A stretch of DNA of 64,000 nucleotides from Pelobates cultripes (lineage: Eukaryota > Chordata > Amphibia > Anura > Pelobatidae). Each line of letters starts with the position of its first letter. The stretch's first letter is position 1. Below are positions 42,291-53,540 of this stretch, piece after piece. The stretch lies in assembly GCA_933207985.1 (NCBI GenBank), contig OW240914.1, positions 130,613,881 through 130,677,880 of the forward strand, written 5' to 3'. Both the position numbers and the translations under genes were made by a program. The notes beneath the pieces are model-generated. The model searched no databases and had not been told where the DNA came from. It saw only the letters and a list, made by a program, of their open reading frames with translations.

Positions 42291-43054
42291 TGTTACTAAT
42301 GCAGAGATACCAATCATCTAATCTACCTATACTGTATCAAGTACCCAGTGGCATTTAAACGAATATGTTCTTACATGTTTACCTTTTAGTTACCCTCATG
42401 TCTAGCAATTTTGTACTATTCTAATCTTATTTATAGTTTATGCATAGACATGTTAGCCTAGCCTGACTATTATTCTATACCATATACGCATGTTTCATTA
42501 CTATTTTATAAAAGGTGAAATGTCTACACATGCCTTGCCTCTATAACGTTTTGTAAGCTACTGAATCACTTGCTTATCCTGTTGTGGCATTGCAAGTATG
42601 TCTGTATTTACTCATCTACACTGAAAAATAAAAAAATGTTTAAGAAAAAAAACTGCATGCTTTGTTAGGGGCTATATGAAATATTGGAATGTGATAGCTG
42701 CAGATCTAGTATATGCAGCTACTACAAACCCTCGGTTCTTTAACTGGCACATACTTTCTGTTGCTGTCCAGTCACAGACTTCTCACAAGATGTGTGCTCA
42801 AGATAATTGCCTTCCTCTTCCTGAGACTAACAGGACAGACTGGCTGATATCCATTCAAATAGGCACTTTTATAAAATAAAAAAAAAGGACAATATCTTCA
42901 TACATGAAAATCTTCACTAACTGGAGGTGCTTTATATGTTTACAATATTTCTTTGAATTGCTTTTACCATGATACAACTAGATCTTAAAACATAGTTGTT
43001 TTTTAATGCCTAATATATTTCAGCAATGCTGCAGGAAAACTCTTGTCTGTTTAA

Positions 43055-43126
43055 CTCCTTAAGGACCAAACTTCTGGAATAAAAGGGAATCATGACATGT
43101 CACACATGTCATGTGTCCTTAAGGGG
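43055..43126. mobile_element. 72-bp palindromic piggyBac-like MITE, copy 2
   Basis: TTAA at 43051-43054 and 43127-43130 flank CTCCTTAAGGAC and GTCCTTAAGGGG. It is the same length as copy 1 at 24136 with only two or three differences, which implies recent spread. Confidence 0.85.
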
Positions 43127-43130
43127 TTAA

Positions 43131-45010
43131 AAACTTGTGGAACATGGAATAACTGTTTGTTTTTTGAGTGGACCGTAAGTGTGTGCTAAAGGGGTGTGCC
43201 CATTATTATCCATTTGCCTTTGGGGTAGAGAATCCATACAATTATCTCAAGAGGCAATCTAAAATTGAAGCTCATCCTTCTTTTAGATATATAAATTCTG
43301 TCCAAAAATGGGCAGCATTGAGTTCACTAATGTGTAAGTAGGAACTTCGATTTTAACAATATCCAAAAATGAGCCAGTTGTTAGAGTGCTCCATTAACTT
43401 TTTAATGTCAAACTGTATTCTACATAACAACCAGTAGAGGGCCTAGTTCTAGGGACATGAGAAAATGAAAATGGTTTAACATTGTATGAAGGGATTAAAT
43501 GAGATAAAGTGGTTATAATGACCACAGTGTCCCTCTAAGAATCAGCCATTATTCCTTTTTAGGGGGTTCCTGTTTATTTGAACAATAATATTATATTGGT
43601 TACAGAATGTACTCATTTTGAAAGGGAAAGTGGTTATTTTGAAGGGGAAAGCAGGATTTTAATTTCTTTCAGTTTTGAATGTTCAAGAAAACCCTACATC
43701 ATTTTAATGTTATGTGGGTTTTGCTTATCACAAGTACTGACCCAGTTGGATATATTCATCTTTTGTACCAGGAATATAGGTAAACAGAACCTGCTAGCAC
43801 AAAAGACCCCCCCTGAAAATTATAGATGTTTGGGACACACAAATAAACCAAAGGTACCTTTATGTTATATAGTTGTGCACAACAACCAAATATATGCTGA
43901 CTATCATTTACTCAGAGTGGCAAATTGTTCTTTCGTTTAAACTTTAGAATATATAGAAATAAGAGTCAAAGCAGAGCAGGAACTGCTTGCGGCAGATAAA
44001 AGGCTGCCCTAGATATAAAATACTGATATTAAAAAGGTTGTCTAGTGACCATGGGTAAATCATGGCTGGATAGGAACATTTTATGGGAAACATACCAATT
44101 ATAGCACGAGAGCAAACTCCTTGCTAGGAGAAATGTAGCAAATTATTATTCTGATTATTTAGGAAGACATCTTAAATGTATCATGTGGATTAACCCTGTT
44201 TTTCTTGAAGCAAAGTTATGAAGAGCTCTATCCATCTATCTATCTATCTGTCTGTCTGTCCCTATCCTATAATATCTTTATCCTATAATCGCTCACACTC
44301 TCTCTATTTGTGTGTGTGTTCCTCTCTAAATGGGTAGACATAAATACTACTGCGGGCAGTTGCTTATAAAGTGCTTAGAGTGCAACGTCATACCCCTTTA
44401 CCTCCCAAGTGTCCCTATTTCTTTTGGGTCCAAATACCTCTGTCCTTTTCTATCCTAATGTCCCTCTTCTCTAGGAGCTCCTTATTGTTGATCTTTGTAT
44501 ATAACAGAGCTTGGCACTAATATTAATCTCACTAATGGCTATTCAAATTACAATAAATGTATTTAAACATCTGTCTGTGTAAAAAATATACATTATTCTT
44601 GTTCTAAATCATGTTAGTTGCAAAGTTTGTATGAATAAGTCACCTAAAATTTCTCTGAACAGTCCCCCTCACATCCTAAAGTTATTTTCCTTTTTTGTCC
44701 ATTTGTAATGTCGGGAGGTATGTATAACTTACTTAGAGAGCATTGGGCATATAAAGGGTAAATAAATATAATTTTGGCATCTTATTACAAAGAGTTTATA
44801 CCTAAATCAAATACCTCCTTAATTTAATCTGTGATTTTAACAGTCTTAGTGAAAAAACAAAACAATAATAATGCTGACAATTGGTTTCCATCTAATATGT
44901 TAACATTCATTATATTTGAAAAAACATGTCATGAACCTAACCACTTTACAGATTTGTAGTGTTTATGATGCCAGAAGTGCCACACTTACCTTTCTATAGC
45001 TTGCTTAGTC
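43131..45010. other. Intergenic stretch, nothing recognised
   Basis: AT-rich, with a (TATC)n/(TGTC)n tract near 44230-44262. No supported gene. Confidence 0.45.
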
Positions 45011-45500
45011 CACAGCAGTGTCGATGATCTCAGAAAAGATTTGCTAAAATTGGGCTCATGTTTGAGTTACGTTGAACCTAACTTGAAAGAATTTGTGGAA
45101 ATGCACAACACTGTCACAAATAAACTGCAGCATTTGGAAACGCAACTTACACATTGTGAAATGTCGATCATGGACTTGGAGGACTGCTCCAGTTGAAGTA
45201 ACCTCAGATTGAGGGGCATGCCTGAAGCCGTAGCAGTAGCGGACTTACCTGTGTTCGTGCACAGCTTGTTTAAAATCCTGGCTCCAGAAGTGCCAGCTAA
45301 CATGTTTCTCCTCAAAAGACTGCACAAGGTTCCTAAACCTAGATACATACCACACACTTTGCCCAGAGATGTCCTTCTCAAAGCCCATTAATTTTATGTG
45401 AAGGAATTACTGGCGAAGCGCAGCCGAATGGCAAAGATTAGCCAACTGAATATGCTACACTACAAATTTTTTTTGATCTCTCGGCGGTGACCCTGAAACA
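45011..45500 (+). pseudogene. L1/Tx1-like LINE ORF1 fossil
   Basis: Coiled-coil-like sequence (LRKDLLKLGSCLSYVEPNLK, TNKLQHLETQLTHCE, IMDLEDCSS) passes through a TGA at about 45194 into SNLRLRGMPEAVAVADLPVF, then LFKILAPEVPANMFLLKRLH and FYVKELLAKRSRMAK. This is the coiled coil to RRM-like core (LRxRGxPE) and C-terminal domain of L1-type ORF1 RNA-binding proteins. Stops and frameshifts show it is dead. No RT is nearby, so it is an ORF1-only fragment. Confidence 0.7.
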
Positions 45501-45574
45501 GCAAAAGTCAAACCAGCCTCTTCACACATAACATCCAGAAGTGTAACTAAAATCCACCAGCCCTGGTGCGAAAA

Positions 45575-45770
45575 TTGCCCTGGGGTCCCCCTCCATGTGT
45601 CTCATTCCCTCTCACCCCTCAATGTTTCCCATACCCTCCCTCTCTCCCCTACACATGTCCCACTCTTCCCTCCCTCCCCTCCATGTGTCCCATTTCTGCC
45701 TCTCTCCCATTCCCTCCAGGGTCAGGAATATATGTTTGTGCTCCTGACCCTATAGTGATCCTTTAAGTGT
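45575..45770. repeat. Pyrimidine-rich repeat and Kolobok-like tail
   Basis: A CCCTCCATGTGTCCCA-type repeat (45575-45720) is followed by GTCAGGAATATATGTTTGTG and TGACCCTATAGTGATCCTTT with a TTAA, which matches the TTAA-MITE right end. Confidence 0.5.
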
Positions 45771-46407
45771 ATTTTGACTTTCAAAAACACATGTACCCTG
45801 TCTGGAGGACAAGAGAGAAAAAAAATACAGGTCACAGAAGTGTAATTAAATAAGAATTCCTCAAAAATGATTACTGAATAGAAATAGTCATCATGTACTG
45901 AATGCTGACATATTAGGACTCTGAATTTAACAGCAAGAATATTAAAACAGGAAAAAACTGTATATGTCTTGTAAGGAATTTGCTATAGAAAATCCACTCT
46001 TCAAATAAATAAATATTATGTTCTTGTGTTCCAATTGTAGGTGAACTAAAAAATCCTGCTCTGGTTTGGTTTTCTTCAAACAAGGACTTGAAGAAAAGCG
46101 TACAACAACAGGATGACAGCCAACTGAGCAGGTCGTATGTTGCTGGAGTTCCTCAGGGAAAATCACTTACTGAGCCTAAATTACACATTATTGTTTTCTA
46201 TTCTGGGCCAAAGCTTGTCTCAAACCCTGAGGAATACTCTGCCGGTATTCAGGCTTCTCCCTGCCTGCCGCTGATGGACACAGCACACTGGTCTGCAGCC
46301 TGAAGCTGTACTTGAGGACGGGGAAGTGGAAGTTCCCCGGCCCTGATCTGGAGCATGTGGAATCTGAGCCCTGTTCCTCCCCACCCCACCCTTTTTGGAC
46401 CAGTGGG

Positions 46408-46800
46408 GGCAGGGCCGGATTAAGAGCCCAGTGGGCCTGGTGCTGACAGTTATGATGGGGCCTAATTACAGAATCTTATCGACCAAAAACACTAAAACAG
46501 TCATTCCTCTCAAGCGTCATGTATCTGATGGAGTTGGTGTTGGAGGGAAACTCAAAGGATGCAGCTATAAGAAAACACATACTCTATTCTAATCTCTTTA
46601 TCTAAATTATGCTTTCATCTTTCAAGTAAATCCATACCAACAGCAGTGCCCAGTGAAGCAGGAAGCCAATGGGCGGGGTAAAAGAGTAGGCCACTAATGC
46701 GAATCACATGACCAGAACTGCCAAAAGGGGCGAACATGCCCAAAAAGGGGGTATGTCTGTCCAAAGAATTGGAAGGCCAGCCTGGCATCACAGTGTCAGT
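46408..46800. mobile_element. hAT-like element fragment
   Basis: CAGGGCCGGATTAAGAGCCC followed by AGTGGGCCTGGTGCTGACA is a known style of amphibian hAT-like terminus (CAGGGCCGG...). The right side grades into the minisatellite. No target duplication was found. Confidence 0.4.
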
Positions 46801-47475
46801 GTCCCCATGTCGCCCAGTCCCCTAGTCTCCCAGTGTCTATGTGCCCATTTCTCCCAGTGTCCCCATGTCTCAGTGTGTCCCGTGTCACTAGTATATTAGG
46901 GGACACTGAGAGACATGGGGACACAGGGACACTGAGACACGGGAACACTGAGACACTTTGGGGACACTGGGAGACATGGGGGCACTGAGATACTTGGGGA
47001 CACTGGGAGACATGGGGGCACTTGTGGATACAGACATGTGGACACTGAGACATGGAGACACTGGGAGACATGGGGACACAGACATTTCAGACATTTGGGA
47101 ACACTGGGAGAAATGGGGTCACAGACACTAGGCACACAGAGACATGGGTACTCAGACACTGTGAGACATGGGGACACAGAGATATGGGGACACAGACACT
47201 GGGAGACATGGGGACACTGAGACACTAGGGACACTGGCTGGGAGACATAGGGACACTAGGAGACATGGGGACACAGACACTGGCTGGGAGACATAGGGAC
47301 ACTGGGAGACATGGGGACACAGACATATGGGGACAATGGGAGACATGGGGACACAGACATTTGCGGACACTGGGAGCCATGGAGACACTGGGAACCATGG
47401 GGACACTGAGACACTAGGGACACTGGCTGGGAGGCATGGGGACACTGGGAGCCATGGGGACACTGAGACACTAGC
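46796..47475. repeat. Minisatellite of GGGACACTGGGAGACATG type
   Basis: Short units of GGGACACTGGGAGACATGG or GGACACTGAGACACT, degenerate and mixed. A reverse-complement block (GTGTCCCCATGTCTCCCAGT style) occupies 46796-46890, so the array inverts near 46895. Frames rich in CPHVSQ on the - strand are artefacts. Confidence 0.85.
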
Positions 47476-47560
47476 AGGGATGGACTGACAAACTCATGGG
47501 GCCCCTGGGCAATCATGAGATCATGGGGCCCCCTTGTACCCACTATCTTGCAGGCTGCAC
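47476..47560. mobile_element. hAT-like end fragment at the minisatellite edge
   Basis: CAGGGATGGACTGACAAACT followed by CATGGGGCCCCTGGGCAATC resembles the CAGGGGCGGACTGAC hAT-type terminus of fish and frogs. Confidence 0.4.
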
Positions 47561-47755
47561 AAATATACATTATGCAGACATGCACGCACCACCTACATAT
47601 ACATTCTTGTGTTGTGGGGGGAGTAGGGGCTTCAGTGGGGGATAGGAGCTGTAGCGTGTGGAACTGGGGCTTTAGTGCGGAGATAAGGGGTCTTATGTGC
47701 GACAGGGGCTCTAATGGTGAAATAGACACTGTAGTGGGTTATAGGGGTTGTAATT

Positions 47756-47985
47756 GGGGATAGAGATTGTAGTGTGGGACTTGGATGGTTAGGGAATGTC
47801 ATGGGGGATAGGGGCTGTAGTGAAGAAATAGGGATTGTAGTGGAAAGACAATGGCTCTAATTGGGAAACAGGAGCTGTAGTGACATGGTAGGGGATGCAG
47901 TGGGAGAAGAAAGGCTGTAGTGGGGCATAGAGGATGAATTTGGGGAATAGAGACTGTCATGGTGGATAGGGGCCCTGAGTGGGAC
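47756..47985. repeat. Duplicated segment, copy 1 (of two)
   Basis: GGGGATAGAGATTGTAGTGT through GTGGATAGGGGCCCTG, built on GGGGATAGGGGCTGTAGTG-like subunits. It recurs at 48763-48990. Confidence 0.85.
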
Positions 47986-48135
47986 ACTGCGATATCACAA
48001 GTGGATTGTAAATTGTAGGCTACATAGCAAAATAATTGGCTTACAAGGAGGTATGTTGTTATTGGTGCTATAGCTGATACATTGTAGAAAGAGCTCAAGC
48101 TGCCCTGCTATTGAGTATGGGGTCAAGGATGTTAA

Positions 48136-48631
48136 AGGAACACTATAGTGTCAGGAATACAAACATGTATTCCTGACACTATAGTTGCAAGAGCACATTT
48201 TAGGTCCCCAGTCCCCACCTGCCTCCATGGCTGAGATCATTAAATTTAACGATCCCAGCCAATCCAATGCTTTCCAATGGGAAAGCATTGGGAGGCTATT
48301 GCACATACGTGGCAAAACGCTGTGCTGTGTCAGTCAGCATATCCTCATAGAGATATATTGAATCAATACATCTCTATGGGGAGCATTCAGCGTCTCCATG
48401 CAGAGCGTGGAGACACTGAACATAAGTTCTACACACTGCGCAGCACTAACCCAGGAAGCACCTCTAGTGGAGATCTGAGTGACTGCCACTACAGGTAATC
48501 CTAGGCGGTAATTTAAACACTGCCTTCTTTCTGAAAATGCAGCGCATACATTAAAAAGCCTGCAGAGACAGGCTATGGACACCAGAACCACTACATTAAG
48601 CTGTAGTTGTTCTAATAACTATAGTGTCCCT
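48136..48631. mobile_element. Kolobok-like MITE, complete, third subfamily
   Basis: TTAA at 48132-48135 and 48632-48635 flank AGGAACACTATAGTGTCAGG and ACTATAGTGTCCCT. It has an internal GGAATACAAACATGTATTCC palindrome and CATTAAGCTGTAGTTG near the right end. It gives the reference for fragments at 17240 and 24212. Confidence 0.8.
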
Positions 48632-48990
48632 TTAAGTTTGCCTCTGCCTTCTTTCTGAAAATGCAGCGCATACATTAAAAAGCCTGCAGAGACAGGCTAT
48701 GGACACCAGAACCACTACATTAAGCTGTAGTTGTTCTAATAACTATAGTGTCCCTTTAAGTTTGGGGATAGAGATTGTAGTGTGGGACTTGGATGGTTAG
48801 GGAATGTCATGGGGGATAGGGGCTGTAGTGAAGAAATAGGGATTGTAGTGGAAAGACAATGGCTCTAATTGGGAAACAGGAGCTGTAGTGACATGGTAGG
48901 GGATGCAGTGGGAGAAGAAAGGCTGTAGTGGGGCATAGAGGATGAATTTGGGGAATAGAGACTGTCATGGTGGATAGGGGCCCTGTGTTG
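48522..48990. repeat. Tandem copy of the MITE right end plus duplicated segment, copy 2
   Basis: CTGCCTTCTTTCTGAAAATG through ATAGTGTCCCTTTAAGTTTG appears at about 48522-48640 and again at about 48645-48762. The second copy runs straight into the repeat of segment 47756-47985 (48763-48990). The junction shows an unequal exchange after the MITE inserted. Confidence 0.8.
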
Positions 48991-49417
48991 TTATATGAAT
49001 GCTTTGCACTTAGTGGTGGAACTACAGTAGAGAGGGCACTGTTGAAATAATTTTTGGGAGGCACCGCTGATTGCAAAGATGTTGTTCAACTGACACAATG
49101 CTTTGCCTTGCTGGATTGTACTTCGCACAGAGCAGCGTTTGTATGTTTGAATGTAAGTTTTTGTATAAAGTATGTGTGTGTGAATGTAGGAATGTATATG
49201 GGTGTAGTGTTGTGTGTTTTTATGTGCTGTTGCCATTTGAAAGCAGTGGTTTACTTGTGTGTAATGTTTGCCTTTGAAAGTAGGGGTGTATGTGTGAAGT
49301 GTTAGAGTTTGAATGCTGAGATGTATACACAGACACACACAGATACACAGGTACAGACATGCAGATACACAGACACACTGACAACATACAGATACACACA
49401 CTGACACACATGCAGAT
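48991..49417. other. Non-coding stretch with GT- and CA-rich tracts
   Basis: GTGTGTGAATGTAGG-style and CACAGACACACTGACA-style imperfect repeats. No gene. Confidence 0.5.
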
Positions 49418-49590
49418 CAGTTAGTTTTGTCGACAAAATTTTAGTCAAGTTTTAGTCGACTACATTTTTTGAGATTTAGTTGACTAAAACTAGACTAAAA
49501 CTAAAACAATTCAGATGACTAAAATACGACTAAACTAAAATGGCTGAATTACTAAAACTAAATTGAAATTTGCCACCAAAATTAACACTG
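49418..49590. mobile_element. hAT-like MITE with perfect 8-bp target duplication
   Basis: ATGCAGAT at 49410-49417 and 49591-49598 flanks CAGTTAGTTTTGTCGAC and CCAAAATTAACACTG. The body is a run of ACTAAAACTAGACTAAAAC. It is the same family as 19580-20514 and sits inside a CA-rich tract. Confidence 0.9.
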
Positions 49591-49598
49591 ATGCAGAT

Positions 49599-51090
49599 AC
49601 ACAGAAGTACACTAACACCATACAAATCTACAGACACACATAGAAACACAGAAACACAAATACATGTATACACATATACACTGTCACATACATGCAGACT
49701 CACATACAGATGCACAAGTAAAGACATGTAGATACAAAGACACACACTGACAACATACAGATACACACACTGACACTGAAACACATATAGATACATACAA
49801 ACAGTGGCACATATAGAGACACACATTGACACACAGATATACATGAGAATGGGTAAATCTGGTATACCTAGTGTAATACACAGCAGAGAGGGGGTAGGAC
49901 TAATACTAGGTAGCTACAAACTGGAACAATAGGGATTCACTAGAACCTATACGACAAAAATTTAAGAAAACACTAAAAAAAAAAGTGCAATAATCCAGGA
50001 GCTAGCTAGTGGATGGCTCAAAGTGCAAAGAGAGAATAAATTACTAGTAAGGTGTTGTGTAAAAATAGGTACTGGGCCTTTAAGAAAAACAAATATCTAA
50101 ACGTATAAAAGTATACTGTGCCTTTAAGACTACTAAAAAATATTATGGATAAAAAATACTAAATAAAAACAGAATAAGAATTAAATGAAAATGGTAAGGG
50201 TTATAAAAATCAACCAATAACGTAACAAATCATGGAAGGTGCAGTAACAAACTGTCCCTGAAAAGATACAGGGTAACAGATGATAGCTACTTGCACCAAA
50301 GTAATATACTTTGTACTAAACAAAGATACAAATGGTAATATAGCACTACAGTATTGAGGACTGTGTGCTATAACAAACTAGAAAAATATATAGCGTAGAT
50401 GAGTATAAGCAATAGTAAAGGAAACTGGGTTGAAAAATAGAATCCAGTTTATTAGTAAGTAAAAATGCAAAAAGTCAGTCCATATAGAGGTATAGGTTAC
50501 CAGTCTGGTGAAGTCCATAAAAGTTCAAAGACCCTCGGATTTAGCCAGGATGGAAGTGGATTGAGCTGGCCGTTGGTACCCTGGAAGCTGACTGCCTGTT
50601 GAGGACGGCGTACAGATCGGTATGCGTGTCCCAGCACCAATCTATGTGTGAGCAGAGCCCGGGGTAACTTGGTATACTGGGAGGAGGTTACTTATACTCA
50701 CTTCCTCCTAGCACCGCAGCATTACACACTGCAAGGGCCAGGTCGGCACCTGACTGGGCCTCTGATAAGAGATGTCCAGTGATGGGCCCCAAGGATGTAC
50801 CTAGAGCATTTTGCAACCGAGGCAGATCCTATATTTGGTAACCACCCCCCCCCCCCAACTTTAAAATGTAAAACACCCGCAACATTTTAAAAAATATTTT
50901 TACCACTGAGCTGTGTTAGTGTGTTTGAATGTAAGCATGTTTTTGAATGGAGTATGAGTGTGTGAATGTAGAGGTGTGTGTTTGTATGTAGCGTTGGCAT
51001 TTGAATTCAGGCGTGTATTTGTGCGTAGTGTCGTTTTTGAATGCAGTGGTGTATTTATATATAATGGTGGTGTTTTAATACAGAGGTGTG
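49599..51090. other. Non-coding stretch, repeats not resolved
   Basis: CA-rich to about 49850, then AT-rich sequence, then a GC-richer stretch near 50620-50830 with GGGCCAGGTCGGCACC and a C-run at about 50846-50857. No gene. Confidence 0.45.
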
Positions 51091-51094
51091 TTTA

Positions 51095-51663
51095 GAAACA
51101 TAGAAACATAGAATGTGACAGCAGATAAGAACCATTCGGCCCATCTAGTCTGCCCAATTTTCTAAATACTTTCATTAGTCCCTAGTCTTATCTTATAGTT
51201 AGGATAGCCTTATGCCTATCCCACGCATGCTTAAACTCCTTTACTGTGTTAACCTCTACCACTTCAGCTGGAAGGCTATTCCATGCATCCACTACCCTCT
51301 CAGTAAAGTAATACTTCCTGATATTATTTTTAAACCTTTACCCCTCTAATGTAAGACTATGTCCTCTTGTTGTGGTAGTTTTTCTTCTTTTAAATATAGT
51401 CTCCTCCTTTACTGTGTTGATTCCTTTATATATTTAAATGTTTCTATCATATCCCCCCTGTCTCGTCTTTCCTCCAAGCTATACATGTTAAGATCCTTTA
51501 ACCTTTCCTGGTAAGTTTTATCCCGCAATCCATGAACCAGTTTAGTAGCCCTTCTCTGAACCCTCTCTAAGGTATCAATATCCTTCTGAAGATACGGTCT
51601 CCAGTACTGTGTACAATACTCCAAGTGAGGTCTCACCAGTGTTCTGTACAATGGCATGAGCAC
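51095..51663 (-). pseudogene. L2/CR1-like LINE 3' end with RT C-terminal fragment
   Basis: On the - strand 51663-51409 encodes [20 protein letters not shown], then [15 protein letters not shown] and [20 protein letters not shown], the conserved C-terminal segment of L2/CR1-clade reverse transcriptases. The 3' tail follows to about 51095 (plus-strand AGAACCATTCGGCCCATCTA and GAAACATAGAAACATAGAA). It is 5'-truncated, which is normal for LINEs, so it is not functional. Confidence 0.85.
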
Positions 51664-51976
51664 TTCTATTACAGAGCCCCCTTCCCCTCCAAAACCCCTG
51701 CCCAGCCTCTTAATAAAAAAGCAACAATAAGAAGGAAAGGCTACCTACATTAAAAAGAGTGATGTGGCCCAAATCCAATCGATAGTGGAGCGAGCAGAAA
51801 GGCAGCTCAGATCCTTCTGTGCCGCGCACTGTTAGAAGCACCGTGAGGGCGGCGCATGCCGACATCAGTACGTGGTAAGCAGCGATGGGCCCCCTCCCGG
51901 TTAAGCACTGATGGGCCCCCTCCTGGACTGCAGCGACGGGCCAGAGAACTGCGCTGTTAATTAAGTGTGTGACAGT
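51664..51976. other. GC-rich non-coding spacer
   Basis: Contains GATGGGCCCCCTCC repeats (about 51886-51930). No gene. Confidence 0.4.
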
Positions 51977-52097
51977 CAGGGCCGGACTGGGGATACGAAG
52001 CAGCCCTGGAAAAAAATCTATGCCAGCCCCATAAGTCATTGTGCTATGTAGGGTGTTTTTATATTTATATATCTATATATATATATAAATATATATA

Positions 52098-52317
52098 GGC
52101 AATTGAAATAGTTGACTGCACTCTCGGATTTCCTTAAAATGTAACTTTTATTGAAATATTTAACAGAAGATCAATGTTTCAGTCCCTCTTGTGGACCTTC
52201 GTCATGATCCTGATGCAAGTCCACAAGAGGGACTGAAATGTTGATCTTCTCTTAATTATTTCAATAAAAGTAAAATTTTAAGGAAATCCGAGAGTGCAGC
52301 CAACTATTTCAATTGCC
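52098..52317. repeat. Foldback element, arms near 100 bp
   Basis: Arms 52098-52197 and 52219-52317 pair over most of their length (GGCAATTGAAATAGTTG at one end, the complement at the other). AT microsatellites lie on both sides. Copy 2 is at 55217-55435. Confidence 0.85.
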
Positions 52318-52369
52318 TATATATATATATATATATACTGGATACTGGAGCCCTGGTGATGCAACAGTA

Positions 52370-52400
<31 letters not shown>

Positions 52401-52479
52401 TTTTATTATTATTGATACATTTCTTCTTCTAATTCAAAATATTAGTTCTTTTAGGGTAATTAAATTATACAGTAAAGCA

Positions 52480-53540
52480 TACTCACACACACACAGACAA
52501 TCTTACTGATGCACACAAATAGGCTCATTGATAGACGATGACACACACAGACAAGGTTACTGGCACACACACAACTTTAGTACAGACAAACTCTGATACA
52601 CACACACACAAGCTTACTATAGACAAGCTCACTGTCACACACACACGCTCACTACAGACAAGCTCACTGATGCGCACACACTCTCCCTACAGACAAGCCC
52701 ATTGACATACACGCTCCCTACAGAAGAGCTCACTAACACACAGATTCACTACAGACAAGCTCACTGACATACACATGCTCACTACAGACAAGCTCACTGA
52801 CACACATATGGTCACTACAGACAAGCTCACGATCACACACATGCTTACTACAGACAAGCTCACTGTACACACATGCTCACCACCGACAGGCTCCGACACA
52901 CCCATGCTCCTTACAGACAAGCTCACTAACACACACACATATGATCCCTACAGCCAAGCTCACTGACACACATGCAAGCTCACTCACTAGAAGGCACACA
53001 CACACACACACACACACACAAACTCACTAGCAGGCGCACACACACACACACACAGAGGCTCCCTCACAAGCAGATGCGCGCACACACACACACAGAGGCA
53101 GACAGTCACTGACACCCAGGCAGACAGCCACACACACACAGGCAGACAGTCACTGGCACCCAGGCAGACAGCCACACACACACACCGGCAGTCACTGACA
53201 CCGAGGCAAACACCCACACATACAAAGACAGGCAGACAGCCACACACACATGCAGACAGCCACACACACAGGCAGACAGTCACAAACACACACAGTCACA
53301 CACAGGCAGACAGTCATGCACACACAGGCAGACAGTCACACACAGGCAGACAGTCACGCACAGGCAGACAGTCACGCAGACAGTCACACACACACACACA
53401 GGCAGACAGTCACACACAGAAAGGCAGACAGTCACACACAGACAGTCACACACTCACAGACAGTCACACACTCAGACAGTCACACACTCACACAGTCTCA
53501 CACAGAGTCACACACTCACACAGTCTCACACAGATGTCAG
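52480..53540. repeat. CA-rich arrays, copy 1, first block
   Basis: Units like ACAGACAAGCTCACTGACAC to about 52980, then CACACACA tracts and GGCAGACAGTCACTGACACC units. Frames on either strand are artefacts. Confidence 0.9.

Noticed and set aside
46796..47729. Frames on the - strand rich in SQCPHVSQCP
   Set aside because: Translation of the GGGACACTGGGAGACATG minisatellite.
51409..51663. The - strand frame as a host gene
   Set aside because: LVRPHLEYC and [12 protein letters not shown] are L2/CR1 reverse transcriptase sequence and the LINE 3' tail follows, so it is a LINE fragment.
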